Assembly: GCA_036346355.1 (NCBI GenBank)
Contig: CM070581.1
Location: forward strand, 51,541,849 to 51,605,848
Direction: 5' to 3'
Length of the DNA: 64,000 nucleotides
From: Rhipidocladum racemiflorum
Lineage: Eukaryota > Streptophyta > Magnoliopsida > Poales > Poaceae
Below the pieces are notes generated by a model. That model was given only the letters and a program-made list of their open reading frames with translations, made no database searches and was not told the origin of the DNA. This document shows, in pieces, positions 1 through 12,719 of this stretch (within the stretch, counting starts at the first letter, position 1; every line of letters starts with the position of its first letter). Both the position numbers and the translations under genes were made by a program.

Positions 1-2467
1 GAGATTTGACGACGAATTTCGTGTTGGAATCAATTCGGCCGGACCACCGTTCTTCGTCGATTTCGTCTTCTCCGGTGACATTGGATTCAATTCCTTGCAA
101 TCTTAGGTCCTTCTAGATGTTGTTTAGATGATCCATTACCCCATTAGTGTTGCCATATTCAAATTTTGTGAGAAATTTTGGATTTCGGAAATTTTGGGTT
201 GGCTCTGTTTTTGCCATGCTCGTGCGCATGCCGCCGGCTCGCTGGCCGCCGTCGCACCGCCTCCGGCTGGTTCGCCCGCACCGCCAAGACCCGGAGCCCG
301 CCGACGCTTGGCTGTCGCCGCCGCTCACCGCCGCCGCCGGCCTCGGCCACCGTGCCACGCCACGCAGCGCCGCTTTCCGGCCGTTGCGCGCTTTGGCGCG
401 CCGTCGCCGGCCCTCCGCCCCACTGTCTTGCCGCCACCGGCCGTCGCCGAGCCCTCTCCTGCCGGCGCCCTTGGAGCTTCTTGGTCCTCTGTTATTTGCC
501 CAAGGAAGAAGAAGCTCTATCTCTATGACAGCTTGGTCCCACACTCCATAGACTCCAATTAATTCCAAAAATCAGAAAAATTAGAAAAAGGAATATTCCG
601 GCAATATTCCTCGGTTTTCTATTTTCCAGCATTTTTCCCTCTTCGGAAGCTCATAACTTTTCCGTCCGAACTACGATTGACTCCTTTCAAGTTCCTAAAT
701 TCATCTAAACTCAATACCTACCTGCCAGTACTACTTTTATAATTTTTGGATTTTATTTGTTTTATTGTTATTTATTGGTTATCCCGTTTTGCGCGTAGCC
801 GAGGAGCCGTCCGAGTCCGCCGACCCCGCCGCCGAACTACAAGGTTTCGACTCCCTCGCCGCAACTGAAGGTAAGTCCCTTGACGCATTTTGATCCTATG
901 ATTGCAAATGTTTTAACGTGTTTTATAAACTTGCATTGCTATGTTTATCATCGTATGTCAAATATAGATGAATAGTTAATCTTATTTGCGATTTCCTCCT
1001 TTGTTATTGACATCCATGTTTACTTGTAACCCTAGGACTTTTGCTATGCCATGTTTACCTTATATGGTGACCTTTGTTGAATAGTACGATATAATTGCTT
1101 CGGGCCAACCTTGATGAAAATGACCTATGGGTGGGATTATACAAAAGTGATGATTTAAAGTGTGATTTGGAAATGATTATAAAGATTTTGGTACTGTTTT
1201 TCTAAAATAAAAGAAAAAGGAAAAATGATTTGGACTTGGGCGGTATGAAATGTCGGGTGGGTGCAGATTGAGCACTAGTTTGCATTGTGCATATACCGCC
1301 CCAAGTTAATTAAGGACCAACGCTTATGACTGTTCATTCTAAGCATAACCGTACTACCACATGTCTAACATGGTACAACATGGCTAAATAATTTGTAGAA
1401 ACGTAACTTAGACTCGCCAGTTGGTGGAATATGGGTGCCAGATAGCGGCAAGTTGTACTCCCCACACGGCGCAAGAGGGGGCTTCTGTACTGGGTAGATA
1501 GAACCCTAACAGCGGTGAAACCTCAGCGGGTGAGTCGGGTTAGGCGTATACATTGTAAAGGCCTTGTCATGATCTCTCCACCGGCACACCAAAGGAAGTG
1601 TGTTAATCCGAAGGCAACAAGAGATGATCATGTCTTGTGGGTAAAGCTGTACACCTCTGCAGAGTTAAAACTATTCGAATAGCCGTGCCTACGGTCAAGG
1701 GCAAAGTAAAGAATGCTTTCATACTGGTAGACTTTCATTTTAGTTTTGAAATTAAATGATGTTTTGGGATTCGGGAGTGGTTAGAACTCTCGGATGTTTA
1801 ATTGGCGGATTGAGCCAACCAGGTAGATGGAACCTGTTTTTATGTCATGACGGATAGAATTATGTGTGGATAATCTTGATCTTTTAAATTGTGGCGGATA
1901 AAGCCCTTATACTAGTGTTGGTGGATAGAACCTTCACTGCAATATTACATAATTCAATTGTTAAAAAGAATTGCTAAAATATGCTTTGTGAAACTTATTA
2001 TTAAGTATGGTTTAATGAAACTTGGCTTTATGCAAAAGAACCATATGAAGCCATTCTTGGAAAGCCCCCCCCCATGTGCATAATTTCCCAGACTTGCTGA
2101 GTACTTTTGTACTCATGTGCTACATAAACTGTTGTCTTCAGAGAACTATCAGGACGCCATTGAAGACGGTGAGTTCTACTCCGTGGAGTTTGAGGAAGAT
2201 CGCCAGGAAAATTAGTCACGTGTCTTGTCGTCGCCTGTGGCGTTCTTTGGGTTTCCCTTCTCCGTCGTTTTGTTTCCGCTGTCGTGTCTCTGGTCTTGTG
2301 ATCGAGTATTGTAATAAGTAGCCATGTGGCTAATACTTTATAATTATGTTACAATTTCGTTTTATTCGGCAATGACGTATCACTGTTGATTGTGTGTACT
2401 AGCTACTGATCTGGGACTAGTACAGAAATACACAGGAGATTTCGGATAGCTGATCCGGGGTCTCACA
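1..2467 (+). mobile_element. Tekay/Del-like long LTR, copy A (5' end outside window)
   Basis: This is the 3' part of a long LTR that runs in from before the window. It is recognised by similarity to 26090-29349 and 33876-34104: shared blocks include the GTCCGAACT..CGATTGA segment near 660, the CGCGTAGCCG segment near 792, the blocks around 1500-1690, and the end GATCCGGGGTCTCACA at 2452-2467. The TACTCA motifs near 2100 are typical of Tekay-type grass LTRs. The GC-rich stretch 220-500 gives open frames on both strands, which I read as compositional and not coding. No protein-coding gene is supported here. Family assignment is by LTR style only. Confidence 0.6.
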
Positions 2468-5400
2468 TCACCTAAAAACCACATTAAAGCAAGTTGAGTA
2501 CGTTGGTACTCACAAGACTTGTAGTGTTTGCAAAACCTGGAATATATGCAAGCTGAATAGAAAGTGGGTTTCTACTGCTGTTTTGCGGAAAGCAAAAATT
2601 TGAATTGTAAATACTACTGAATAGTAATGGAAAGCATAAATGAAAGTTAAAACAATTTGATAAGTAATTGAAGTAACAAGTAATAAAATGGATAATAGTA
2701 ATCTACTCATGGCCCTTTGTGAGTAAGATAACGAACAAGACCCTCCATGGTCTTATATAAGTAAATACTACAACAAGTGATATTTAACAGTCGTGAGACA
2801 TTTCCCAAAGCATTTAATCAAAGTTTTCAAAAATAGAAAACAACTAACTAGTGTGGGTTCACCAAGTCATCCATGACTGTGGATACGACTAATCGATTAG
2901 ATTTGACTCTGCAGAGTTGTACAGCTTTACCCACAAGATATGTTCTCCCTTTTTGCAAGGTATAAGACACACTTCCTTCGGTATGTTCGCGGGGAGTTCA
3001 TAACGAAACCGTTTGATTACTTGAACCTAACTTTGCACCAGCCCGATGACGTTTAACCCTGGCTATGGTGGAAGCCAATAAATAATAAAGTAATGATTGT
3101 AATAAGGAGCCAATGGCTCAAGTAGAATAATAACAGCCCCAAATCCATAACCAGGCGTACACCGTTGCACCGAATATGCGTTTACCCACAAGTCCATGTG
3201 GAAGCCCCTTATAAGCAAACGCAAAAGGGTTTACTGCTTTTGCTACTCCAGCCTACCAATGTACAAAGCCAGTTCCAAATAATTTAATAGGTTAAGACTG
3301 TCCCAGTCCAGTACTTGTGGATGTACAGTTATACTTGGATCACGGGACACTACGTTCGGTCCTTAAAGTGACATGGGCGATACTTCACCCTATCTACGTA
3401 CACGTTAAGACATGCACATGGCTATTGCCAATAATCACCCACGTCAAAACAGTAGTTTTATTTTCATTTTTATTAAACTACCAGTATCCTTTACTGTTTG
3501 AATAAACCATAAAAAGATTCATAAAGAAAGGTGTGTGGGTGTAGATGTTTTCGGCATTCATCTAAGGCAGAGCTAAGCACATGTATGTTAATAAGCGATT
3601 ATACCCATTCTGTCAAAATAAACTTAACCATTCCTATGGTTGTCATGGATCATGGATCAACAGTAATTAAGGAAATCCATAAGTATGGGTTATAACTACC
3701 AAGTAACACAAAATAAGGATTTATTGAAATATAAGCATGCTGGAAGATTCTTAATCACATTTTAGTTGATTATGAAATCTGGGTTCAAAATGCTCAAGGG
3801 GGTGCTTGCCTTGCTCTTCGGTAGCGTAAGCGGGATCGGCGTCGCCAACTGTAGCGTCGGTAGCGTCAACGACTACGTGTCATTAGAAGAACATAACAAG
3901 TAGCAAATAGTAAACTTTCAATAACGGCAAAAGAAGCAAATGAAAGAATCAGATAGAATCATTACCAAGACAAACAAAACAACAATCATGCTTCATCATT
4001 TTATGCGACCATACTAAGTTTAGGTTACAATAGCTTAATGGTTTTCATAACAAGTTATCACTTTCTTTATGTATTATTTCATTTCAATTTACGAATTCAG
4101 GAAGCTAAGATTGTAAGATTAAATATGATAAAATTCATTTTCAGGGTGTGGAGTTAATCGTATTAATATTACTCAATGCATAAAGCAACTTTAATCTTGT
4201 CAAATAAAAGTAATATGGTACACCTTAACTTTCATCTTACTATCTGGTCCTAATTAATGTAATTAGCACAAAGAAACAAGTTTCATTTAATTTGGATGAT
4301 TTTTGATTAAGTTATAGTAACTATATTAAATGTTATGTATTAGACTCAATCCTAATAGGAAATTTTCACATATTAACTCCAAATTTAGATATGATCACAT
4401 ATTTGGACAGTATTTGACCTAAGGATTCAAACAAAATTGGTTTCACTCAATTTGGACTTTATTTGCAAAATTTCTATATGGAACATATTCAAATTTCAAG
4501 CTTTAAATTCAAATTCAAATTTAAATTGCTAAACAAGTTCAAATATTTTTGCAGATTATGAAACTAGAGGATTTATAATGAATTTAGAAATTTGTTTCAT
4601 GCAATTTGGAGCTATAGTTCAAAAGATATAGCAATTTGAGACCATTCGGTTTATGAAAATTCAAGAAATTGGAAAATACGTTTTCCTTAAAGGGAAACGC
4701 ACTTTCAGCATTTTGCGCAGACTGGCTCGGCTGAGAGAGCAAACGGCTGTGCAGCTGACCATCCGGGCCCGCGCAACAGCGACTCAGCGCAAGGGAGGTG
4801 TTTGATGGCTTCGTCGGCGGCTAACCGGCGGCGTCGCTAGGGTTTGGTCTGCTCCTACAACACCACGGGATCATGGCGAACCTGGGGAAATCATCAATCT
4901 AGGGTGGTGTTTGAGGTTTTTGCGCTCGCGATGGTGGCCAGCGGAGGCACACGGTGGCGCAAGGCGCGACGGTGCTACGGGACATCTCAGGCCGAATGAT
5001 CATACGTATGAGCGTCAAGTGTCCTAGGGACTCTATTAGTGCACTCAAACCGAAAAACAAGCGATCGGGTGAAGCTCTCACCGTGCGGTGTCAATGGCGG
5101 AGAGATGTGCACGGTGCGGGATGTCTCCGAGTTGCTTCGGGCTGCAAGGTGATGCGCAAAATATTGGTAAGTATCCGGTGATACTCTAAGAGCGATCAAT
5201 TTGACCGTTTCCTTACCGAGGTGTAACAATTTGGAGTTTCCCCCAATTCAAGTTCCACCGGCAACGAGGAAGAAGAGCTCGGTCCGGGCGGATTTTTGGG
5301 CGTGGAAGGAAATGGATGAGTACTTGTGGCTCAGCTCAGTTTGGTGTTCCTATCCATGTGCTTAAATAGGCAAGGGAGGCCGTAGGGAGCGGGATTGATC

Positions 5401-6616
5401 GGGAATTGGAAATGGTGGTTGATCACATGTTTCTCGAGCTCTCGCGGTCATCTGCACAGGGCAAGGCATGGGCAAGGGAGGCCGTGGCAGCAGCTATCCA
5501 GGGCGGCCTCGAGTCGCACGAGATTACAGCGAGTAGCCGACAAGGATGGAGGCGGTCCAGGTTGGCTCCATCGTGCAAGCAGAGAGAGCGAGAGGGGATG
5601 AGGGGGAGCTGAGACGGGGAGAAGAGGAAGCTGACCGCTGGGTCCCGGGACCACCCGCAGCGAGACAAGAGAAAGGAAGGGAGAAAAGAATGGGAGAACG
5701 ACGCGTGGGCTTGGGAGGCTTCTGGGTCCTGTCGACAGCTCCTCTGGCGTTTGGACCGGCTGAAGAGCCACTGGATGCGTGGGTCCACACGTAAGAAAAA
5801 GGGAGAGTATTCTAGGGTTTTTCCTCCAGACAGCGTGACCAAGGAATTAATTCACAGGTCAAATCTTTTCCAGAATTTCCTAAACTTTTTTAAAGGATTA
5901 GGGGGTAAGTCATCTACTTTCAGTCAAAATTTGGGGTTAAAATAATCTACAATTTAATTATAAAAATTCTGACAGTGCCGACTGTACAGAAAAGTTATTT
6001 CGGTTTTTGAATTAGTTAATGGATTAAATCAACATATTTATTTTTTAAAATTTTACTGAAGGTACGAATCCATATAATAGATCTACCATAAAAATTTCAG
6101 AACTAAATTCACAATATTTATTTTTCAAAAATGCTTTTACTACTTTTCCAAGAATTTTGAAGCTGCATTAATTAAATGCAAATAAATAACTAAAATGCTT
6201 AATAATTTTTGCAAATTTTTGTGAGTGAGGGTAAGGCAGCTAAGTTCACACGGTAAAAATTCTAAGGTCTGGAATGCTCCACCATTTTCTCCAAAGTTCT
6301 GACAATGGTCTGTCCAGAAATATGGTTGGCTAATTTAAATTGTTTTCATCACATCTAAATGGTTTCACATGGTCTTTTGACCAGCTAAAAGTGTTTTCTA
6401 GAGCTTAGCATGTTTATCAAAAGATTTACCATGGTAATTTTCATCTTTTACCATTTTATCATCTTATATTCTTCTCTTTTCCTTTTCTTCTATAACCCAA
6501 AAACATTACAAATATCAATCAATTCAGTAAATGCACAATCAAGCAATGGATAAACAAATGATTTCACTCATGATAATATTTGGTTTTAAACTTTTTATAA
6601 TTTTGAGGATGTTACA
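2468..6616 (-). mobile_element. Tekay/Del-like long LTR, copy D (minus strand)
   Basis: Read on the minus strand it starts TGTAACATCCTC (plus 6605-6616), the same start as the copy at 25075. It contains the inverted equivalents of the family's conserved blocks, for example the 2900-2960 segment matching 1640-1670 in reverse. It is about 4.15 kb and abuts copy A tail to tail at 2467/2468. Its 3' end lacks the GGGGTCTCACA terminus, so it is probably truncated there. No coding potential is recognised; the short open frames at 4900-5900 are GC-rich shadows. Confidence 0.55.
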
Positions 6617-7209
6617 TAAACAGTTGACGCTGCAATGATCACTTTCAATAGCATTGTCACTTCAAACAGTTCTTCCAAATCATATAAGATATAAAATCGA
6701 GTAATCAACTATTAAGTAAAACGAAGCAGCACCTGTTACGTGAGTTCCAGAATGAACATAAGAATCCTAGCAGGCAAAAACTTGGCATAGCATTGTAACA
6801 AACGAGATAGGGTAGCAAACTGATATATGATGACTAATAAGACAATTCAACAGAGATCAGTTGAATAATTTGACAGCACAAGGGCATGTTACTCACATAG
6901 AGATATAAACTACCACAGACAATAACAGAGGAGATTGACTGTAAAAACTTTTTAGCCAATTAATATCATACCCTGTGCCTGAAAGACCGCGGAGGCTCAC
7001 GGTTTCTCCTGTTCAAATCAAACTGTGAAATAGCATGGCTCTTAGCATTATGATCTTCATCATCATGCTTGATTGTTCACCTTGGCGTCGTGCTTGATGC
7101 CACCATCTTCATCATTGTTGATGCAACTTCTTACAACTTTGATAATGAATTTTACATGACGGTTTCAAACATCATAAGTCGACACGCATGTCGTTATACA
7201 ATTAAAATA
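6617..7209 (-). mobile_element. Probable internal leader of an Angela/BARE-like copia element, distal part
   Basis: This stretch lies between a Tekay-like LTR and the small copia element inserted at 7215. It should be contiguous with 9196-9691, which follows the copia 5' LTR on the minus strand. No gag or pol motif is visible in any frame, in line with the long non-coding leaders of this copia group. Part of it could instead be unrelated flanking DNA. Confidence 0.35.
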
Positions 7210-7214
7210 GCCTT

Positions 7215-7366
7215 TGTTAAGGATATATTGCCTTATATAGATGATTCCCTTATATAGGTTTTCTATATACATGTTTTCCTTATTTAGGCTTTCCTTTTGT
7301 ACCCTCGTGTACTCCTATATATTCGGGCCATTGGCCTCATATTGAATACAACTGCTATTCATAACA
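7215..7366 (+). repeat. 5' LTR of the small copia element
   Basis: 152 bp, TG...CA ends, with a TATATA box near 7316-7321 and the PBS immediately downstream. It differs from the 3' LTR by only a few substitutions, which suggests a fairly recent insertion. Confidence 0.9.
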
Positions 7367-9038
7367 TGGTATCAGAGCCCAGATTAGGGTAAGGGTTTTC
7401 TACGAGCGTTGCACTTGTGCTCTCTTTCCGACGGCTCCTCTCGTCGCTTCTATTCAACTCTGCTCCGGTCGTCGTCTCCACCGCCGGTGCGACTGGTCGA
7501 ACGCTTCCGCGGCCGAACTGCTTCGTCCTCTACGCCGGCCGCTGGATCGTCTTCGACCTCTGCACCACGATCGCTCGACTTCATTGCCGCGCTCGCCGCG
7601 GCTCCCATACGCCGTCTTCCTCGGTTGGGACTGCTAAGTCTGCCATCAGTTACCTCTCTTTCTGGCGATTGCACTTGCGCCATTCTCTCCTGACGCGTCT
7701 ACCCCGCACGCGTATCTTAGCCAGAGCTTCGACTCTTCTCGTCGATCTCCACTCGACCTTTTTCCCTGCCAAGCACGGCGATTCCTTCATCTTCTCCAAG
7801 CTTTGCCTGCCTCCCTCGCGCATCAGTACGTCGTCGCCCGGCTGTCCTCCGGCCTCGGTGTCCCCCGTGCTCGACTCGGCTGCCATCTTCTAGCCGCAGC
7901 GCATCTCCGATCGGCCGGCCGAGCACAGCCGCTGAGCCTGATGGGCCACTGCCGCCTTCACGCACCGTCCTCGCCTTCACCTCCGTCGGCGCTGTGCAGA
8001 TCGCGCCGGGCGCCAAAGATACCGCCGAGCTCGACGGGTTCTCGGCGTCTTCATGGCGCCCGCCTCGGTGGCCTCTGCGTACCGGCTACGTGCGCCACAC
8101 CTGCTCTGGCGTCTAAGGAAGACCCGAAGAGCTCTTCCAAGCAGCTGTGCCGCCTGGTGTTTCTTCGATCGGACTTCAAAGGAGAGTTTTGGATGGCTTC
8201 AAGTCCGTGCTTCAAAGGACTTGAAAGTCTGTGTCTTGTGACTTTGCAACTCTGACCGATTTCCAAGGAGATTTGTTGAAGATCAGTTTTAGCATCTCCA
8301 GTTTTTTTTCCTTCACCCGATTCGGGTTTTCCTTTACCCGATCTGGCTTCAGCTCTTTGGCTTCTCTGTTTTCTACGGTGTAGGCTTCTTCATCTTTTGG
8401 TACTGATATTTTCGAGTTTTTGCCGATGGCTGCCGCTATCAATTTGGAGTTTATCTCACTCCTTCGGCCGCTATCGTCGGGGCTTCTCCTTGCCTTGGCC
8501 ATCGACGATGAGCTTTGGTTCGACGTCGACATGATTTTCTTTGTGTCAGGTGTCGCCGCTGAGTTTTGATCTAGCTATTGCTGCTGGTGGTATCTACTAC
8601 TAGTATTTTTAGTATTTTCTTGAGTCTTTTGTTGCGTCCATCCAAGTCTTTATCATCTTGATTCTGTCATCGCTCGGCTCTTTTATCGGCTTGGCTCATT
8701 CCCTCGACTCCGATTACCTCGGCACAACTTCGTTGGCTTTGTTTTGTCGGTTTCATCTCATTATGATAGCCGATTTCAGTTCGGCTCGTTTTTGTCGGCC
8801 TCGTCGATTCTTCTTCGTCGACTCAGCTTTACCGTCGGCTCTTCTTCGTCGACTCAGCCCCACCGTCGACTTTTCTTCATCGACTCGGTTCTTCGTCGGC
8901 TGTTCTTCGTTAGCTCGATTTTTCAAGAGCTAAATGCTACGACGGTTACTTCAAGACTATGACTTTGGATTTTTTTCCTTTTTTAGTTCAGCCCTTCCAA
9001 ATGCAATGCTATTGCATACGCCTTGCATTTGTGGGGGG

Positions 9039-9190
9039 TGTTAAGGATATATTGCCTTATATAGATGATTCCCTTATATAGGTTTTCTATATACATGTTT
9101 TTCTTATTTAGGCTTTCCTTTAGTACCCTCGTGTACTCCTATATATTTGGGCCATTGGCCTCATATTGAATACAAGTGCTATTCATAACA
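9039..9190 (+). repeat. 3' LTR of the small copia element
   Basis: 152 bp, the same TG...CA ends as the 5' LTR, preceded by the GTGGGGGG polypurine tract and followed by the GCCTT target duplication. Confidence 0.9.
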
Positions 9191-9195
9191 GCCTT

Positions 9196-9691
9196 ATGGC
9201 TTCACACGGCACACAGGCCATGTAATAATTACATGCATCACATACACATAGGCCATACTATTTCACATAACATCCTACAAAAACGAATTAAACAAAATAG
9301 ATTCTACGGCTGCAGGGTCCGGGGGCAGTGCCCCTGGCGGCAGTGTGTTCTGTTAAAAGAAAACGACCTCAAAATTTTCACGGATCAATCAGATTGACCC
9401 AATCCGATTCAATCTGATTGGTTTGGTCCCATATGGTCGCGATCCGTGAACCCTGATGGCGATAACCCGACCGGTAAGGGCAACTTTGTACCATGAACGG
9501 ACTCACCCAAATCAAGATTGATTTGGTTTGCACTTTCCTAAAACCCTAAACCGATCGATCTCATCGACGGCTGCCTCCACCAATTCATCACATGAATCGG
9601 TTGAACAAGTGATAGATCCAATCTACTATCCTCACGTACCGTATGTGCAACATCTAGATCATGAATCTATACGAGATGGCTCTGATACCAC
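9196..9691 (-). mobile_element. Angela/BARE-like copia element: PBS and proximal leader
   Basis: On the minus strand, the LTR at 9692-10995 is followed one base later by GTGGTATCAGAGCCA, a copia initiator-Met PBS at 9677-9691. Further on is a GGGTCCGGGGGCAGTGCCCC-type segment around 9316-9335, which I associate with leaders of this copia group. No gag frame is visible. The element is a 5' fragment; its 3' LTR is not in the window. Confidence 0.6.
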
Positions 9692-10995
9692 TATTGAGGA
9701 ACGCGGTATGCTACTGTAGCACAAATTAAAATTTCTACTACAAGACCAGAAAAGCTACTCGCAAGAAGGGGATCATAGATCAATTATCACTAGACGTGCA
9801 GTTGCAGAATCCTTCGCACGTCGTTGTAGTGGATCATTCTCACCGCAGTTGTGGATCGTCCTCCTTCGGTTGTGGATCGTCCTCACATGCCGCAGTCGCA
9901 GCAGCATCACCATAGCAGTCCACACGTCCGGGGATGGGACGCCGTGCATCGGTGTGCAAGCACCGGGTCGCTCGGCAGGGGCAACAAGAGGAGGTGGCTA
10001 GGGTTTCGGGCGAAACACTTCTAAACCGCGCAAAATTTTGTTCTGCACCTAGCCTCCTCCCCTCCTTATATAGCCATGAGGTGAAACCCTAAGCAGTCAG
10101 GGCCCATCTGCGCGCTAAGCCCACGAGGTCCATTAATTACGGATCCAATCCGAATTAATGCGTCCTAGCCCGTTAAATGTGTGACCCTGTAGGTTCATGC
10201 GCATTTGGACATAGATTCGGAAAACACTTTTCTAATCTAAACGCATATGATCAAAGTACTGATGTAATAATCCCTTTGCCAAACTATATGAAGATCGAAC
10301 TCAAGGCGAGAAGCATGTCATCCTTTGAAAGTTCAATCCATCTCTCGTATCCGTGATATATTAATAAGTTGTGATTGACTCCTCAATCACGGCATGGCCA
10401 TGCACTTCCTTAATCATATCACACGAGTGGCCTATACATATATATCCGTTACACTGGAGTGGCAAATCCCATCTTGATCGCTCACTTCCCTCTGCATGTT
10501 TCATAGTAAACATGAAAGCTACCTTTATAACTATCTGGTTAGGAAATAGTGTTTGGTAACCCAAAGGTAAACTATTACACATATAGGAAATGTGACAATC
10601 TCAGGTCTAAGGATCATACATCTACTATGTAAGAGATACACTGATGACACATAAGAATGTAACATTCTCACAGTGTCTCATTATGGGTCTATCTAACCCA
10701 TGTTCTTTAACATGTGTTCATAATGTAATGATGATATCTCCATACCCCATGATCTATGAAACATGATCATCGATCAGTACATGTGCTGATCTATTCATCG
10801 TTGTCCACTACGATGATATCCGATCAGAGATACTTACAAAATTATATAAATAAATAAAGAGTTTCATAAGCAAGTTACATACTTCTTGATCAATATAATG
10901 ATATACATTCATTGGACCAATAATCATATTATTATTCATAAACATAGTCATGTTACAATCATCTATATGACTGCCTCAAGGGCATAACACTAACA
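9692..10995 (-). mobile_element. Angela/BARE-like copia 5' LTR (minus strand)
   Basis: 1304 bp. On the minus strand it begins TGTTAGTGTTATGCCC and ends CCTCAATA, a mutated form of CCTCAACA. It is clearly related along its length to the solo LTR at 23519-24961. A copia PBS follows its 3' end. The TG/CA structure and the TGTTRGNNTTATGCCC start resemble grass Angela, BARE-1 and RIRE1 LTRs. Confidence 0.8.
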
Positions 10996-11376
10996 ATTTT
11001 CACAGAGCTGAACCGTACAGTAGAGACAAATTAGACCAAAAAAAATCAAGAGTTATTGTACCGTCATGCACAAAAGCCTCCTACACGTCCCTGACAGCAG
11101 CCTGCTCAATAATGTTCCTCACCAAGAAAAGATTAGCAGCTATGGTCGGAATTGAGGAAGACGACGTGCGAGGTGGCGGTGCTATAAGTGATCAGAGCTG
11201 AAATCAAGGTGGGGATCATGATTAGGGGTCCTTGAGGTGCTCTGACTTGAATGGATTGAAGAATGGCTCACCGGAGAGGGGAAATCGCTCTTGCTTGCCT
11301 CTGGAGCTCTTCGGCAGCAATGGTGCTTACCGAATGCATGGGCTTTAGGCTCTGTGCAGTGGGAGGCAGTATGGAT
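10996..11376. other. Unassigned intergenic stretch
   Basis: Moderate-GC sequence without a convincing open frame, terminal repeat or RNA gene. It may be the older host or TE sequence into which the copia LTR and the MITE inserted. Confidence 0.4.
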
Positions 11377-11825
11377 CAAGGATTCAAATTTTATTTTTGA
11401 AACTTATCTCGGAGGTGGCTGAAATTCGAAATCTCGGTGAAATATCATAATTTCAAATAAAATCCGGATGAAATCCAAAAACCAAATTTCAAATCCTGTT
11501 TTTTTAACCGGGAAATCTGAGATTTCGGCCAAAATTACCAAGAATTCAATCAAATTGAACCGACCGCAAACGATAAAAAACACGTAAAAAATTCTTGAAA
11601 TTTTTTGTGGATGGCCTTGACCCTAAATCCAATCAAATCTGGGCCCCAAAAATGAAAATCCGATCAAAATTATCGAAATTTCAGCGGGAATCACTAAGAT
11701 CTCGCCGAGATTTAGATGGTACTGTAGTATTTTGAATTTTTTTTGCCCGGCTGAAATTTAGGATCTCGTAAGGATCCAAAATCTTGACTGAGATTTCCAA
11801 AATCTCGTTGGGATTTGGATCCTTG
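11377..11825. mobile_element. Small hAT-like MITE candidate
   Basis: The left end CAAGGATTCAAATTT at 11377 is the inverse of the right end GGATTTGGATCCTTG at 11825. The interior is full of GAAATTTCGGCC-like and ATCTCG subterminal repeats on both strands, typical of non-coding hAT relatives. The flanking octamers GTATGGAT and GTAGAGAG match at 5 of 8 positions, a plausible decayed target duplication. A related left end starts at 44619. Confidence 0.45.
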
Positions 11826-12190
11826 GTAGAGAGTGCAGTGAAGTTCTTGGGGGCTTTAAACAGCAGTGGAGGAGGGGGTTCGGCACTTGGCCCGTGAGCG
11901 AGGTGCTTGGATAGGAGAAAAAGGACAAGGGGGAAGCGGCGCAATATTTTCCGGTGATGCGACGGTGCATGCAGAGCAACAGCGGGGCAGTGGTGGCCTC
12001 GGCAGCTCTGGCGCATGCAGGCGGCGTGGCAGGGCGGCGCAAGTACTGAACTCTATGGTGGCGTCCTTTTCAGGGTTGGTGGCGTCCTTGGCAAGCTTGG
12101 GCCGAGTTGGTGGCGGGGTGACAACGTGCAGCAGCGACGAGGCACCGAGATCCTGGTGCGCGGCGTGGGTGGGGTGAAAATGGATTGCAT
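11826..12190. other. GC-rich stretch of unknown origin
   Basis: Open frames exist on both strands (for example 11866-12177 plus) but show no recognisable motif. The purine-rich, GC-rich composition explains them. I call no gene. Confidence 0.4.
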
Positions 12191-12204
12191 AGTTTCCGAC
12201 CGAT

Positions 12205-12390
12205 CTGGATAATTTTTGGATACGGATAGTCTCGGATTGGATATTTTTTGGATAGTTTTGGATCGGATACGGATATTTTTTATCAGATACGGATACGAAT
12301 TCGGTCGCATACTATCCGACGGATACGGATACAGATCCGGATTATTCGATGAACAGTGCATTGGATATCCGGTTAAACCGGTCAACTGAT
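12205..12390. repeat. Degenerate GGATAC-rich repeat patch
   Basis: A patch of imperfect GGATACGGATA units and their complements (TATCCGA), about 185 bp, between unrelated sequences. It looks like a subterminal repeat region of an old transposon. No coding content. Confidence 0.6.
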
Positions 12391-12719
12391 ATTCGGTCGT
12401 GGGTCACGTACTGGCCTGACCACCTGATGGAGTGATGGGCTGATGGCTGGCTGAGGCCCCTAACCAAGTGACCATTCGGTTCCTCACTTCCTCTTCCTCA
12501 ATCCTCATTCCTACAACTCCAGATCTACTCCCCTGTTCCCCCACCGCCCCACCGGTCGGCGCCGCACGTCTCGTCCCCCGGTGTTGCCCGTCCCGTCTCC
12601 CCCGGCGCCATCTGTCCAGTCTCCCCTGGCGTCGTCCCGTCCGGTTTCACGGTATGAATAGGCATGATTTTTCTTGTAGATGCTGTAGGGCTCCGATATC
12701 TGGGCTAAAACGCCATGAA

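Larger units (their letters stand above)
7215..9190 (+). mobile_element. Complete non-autonomous Ty1/copia element with 152-bp LTRs
   Basis: Two nearly identical 152-bp direct repeats (7215-7366 and 9039-9190) start TGTTAAGGATATATTGCC and end CATAACA. The first is followed directly by a copia primer binding site, TGGTATCAGAGCCC, at 7367-7380. The second is preceded by a purine tract, GTGGGGGG, at 9031-9038. A perfect 5-bp target duplication, GCCTT, flanks the element at 7210-7214 and 9191-9195. The 1.67-kb interior has no recognisable gag, integrase, RT or RNase H. Its 5' half is GC-rich and its 3' half is rich in degenerate TCGTCGGCTC repeats. The element must have been mobilised in trans. 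Whether the interior is captured host sequence cannot be decided here. Confidence 0.92.

Noticed and set aside
113..568. Overlapping frames of 90-150 codons on both strands
   Set aside because: GC-rich stretch inside a Tekay-like LTR; the frames have proline/arginine-biased composition, no motif, and are not conserved in the related LTR at 26090-26600.
7409..8255. Frames of 94-158 codons inside the small copia element
   Set aside because: No gag-pol motif, overlapping frames on both strands and stop-poor GC-rich composition. Kept only as possible captured sequence.
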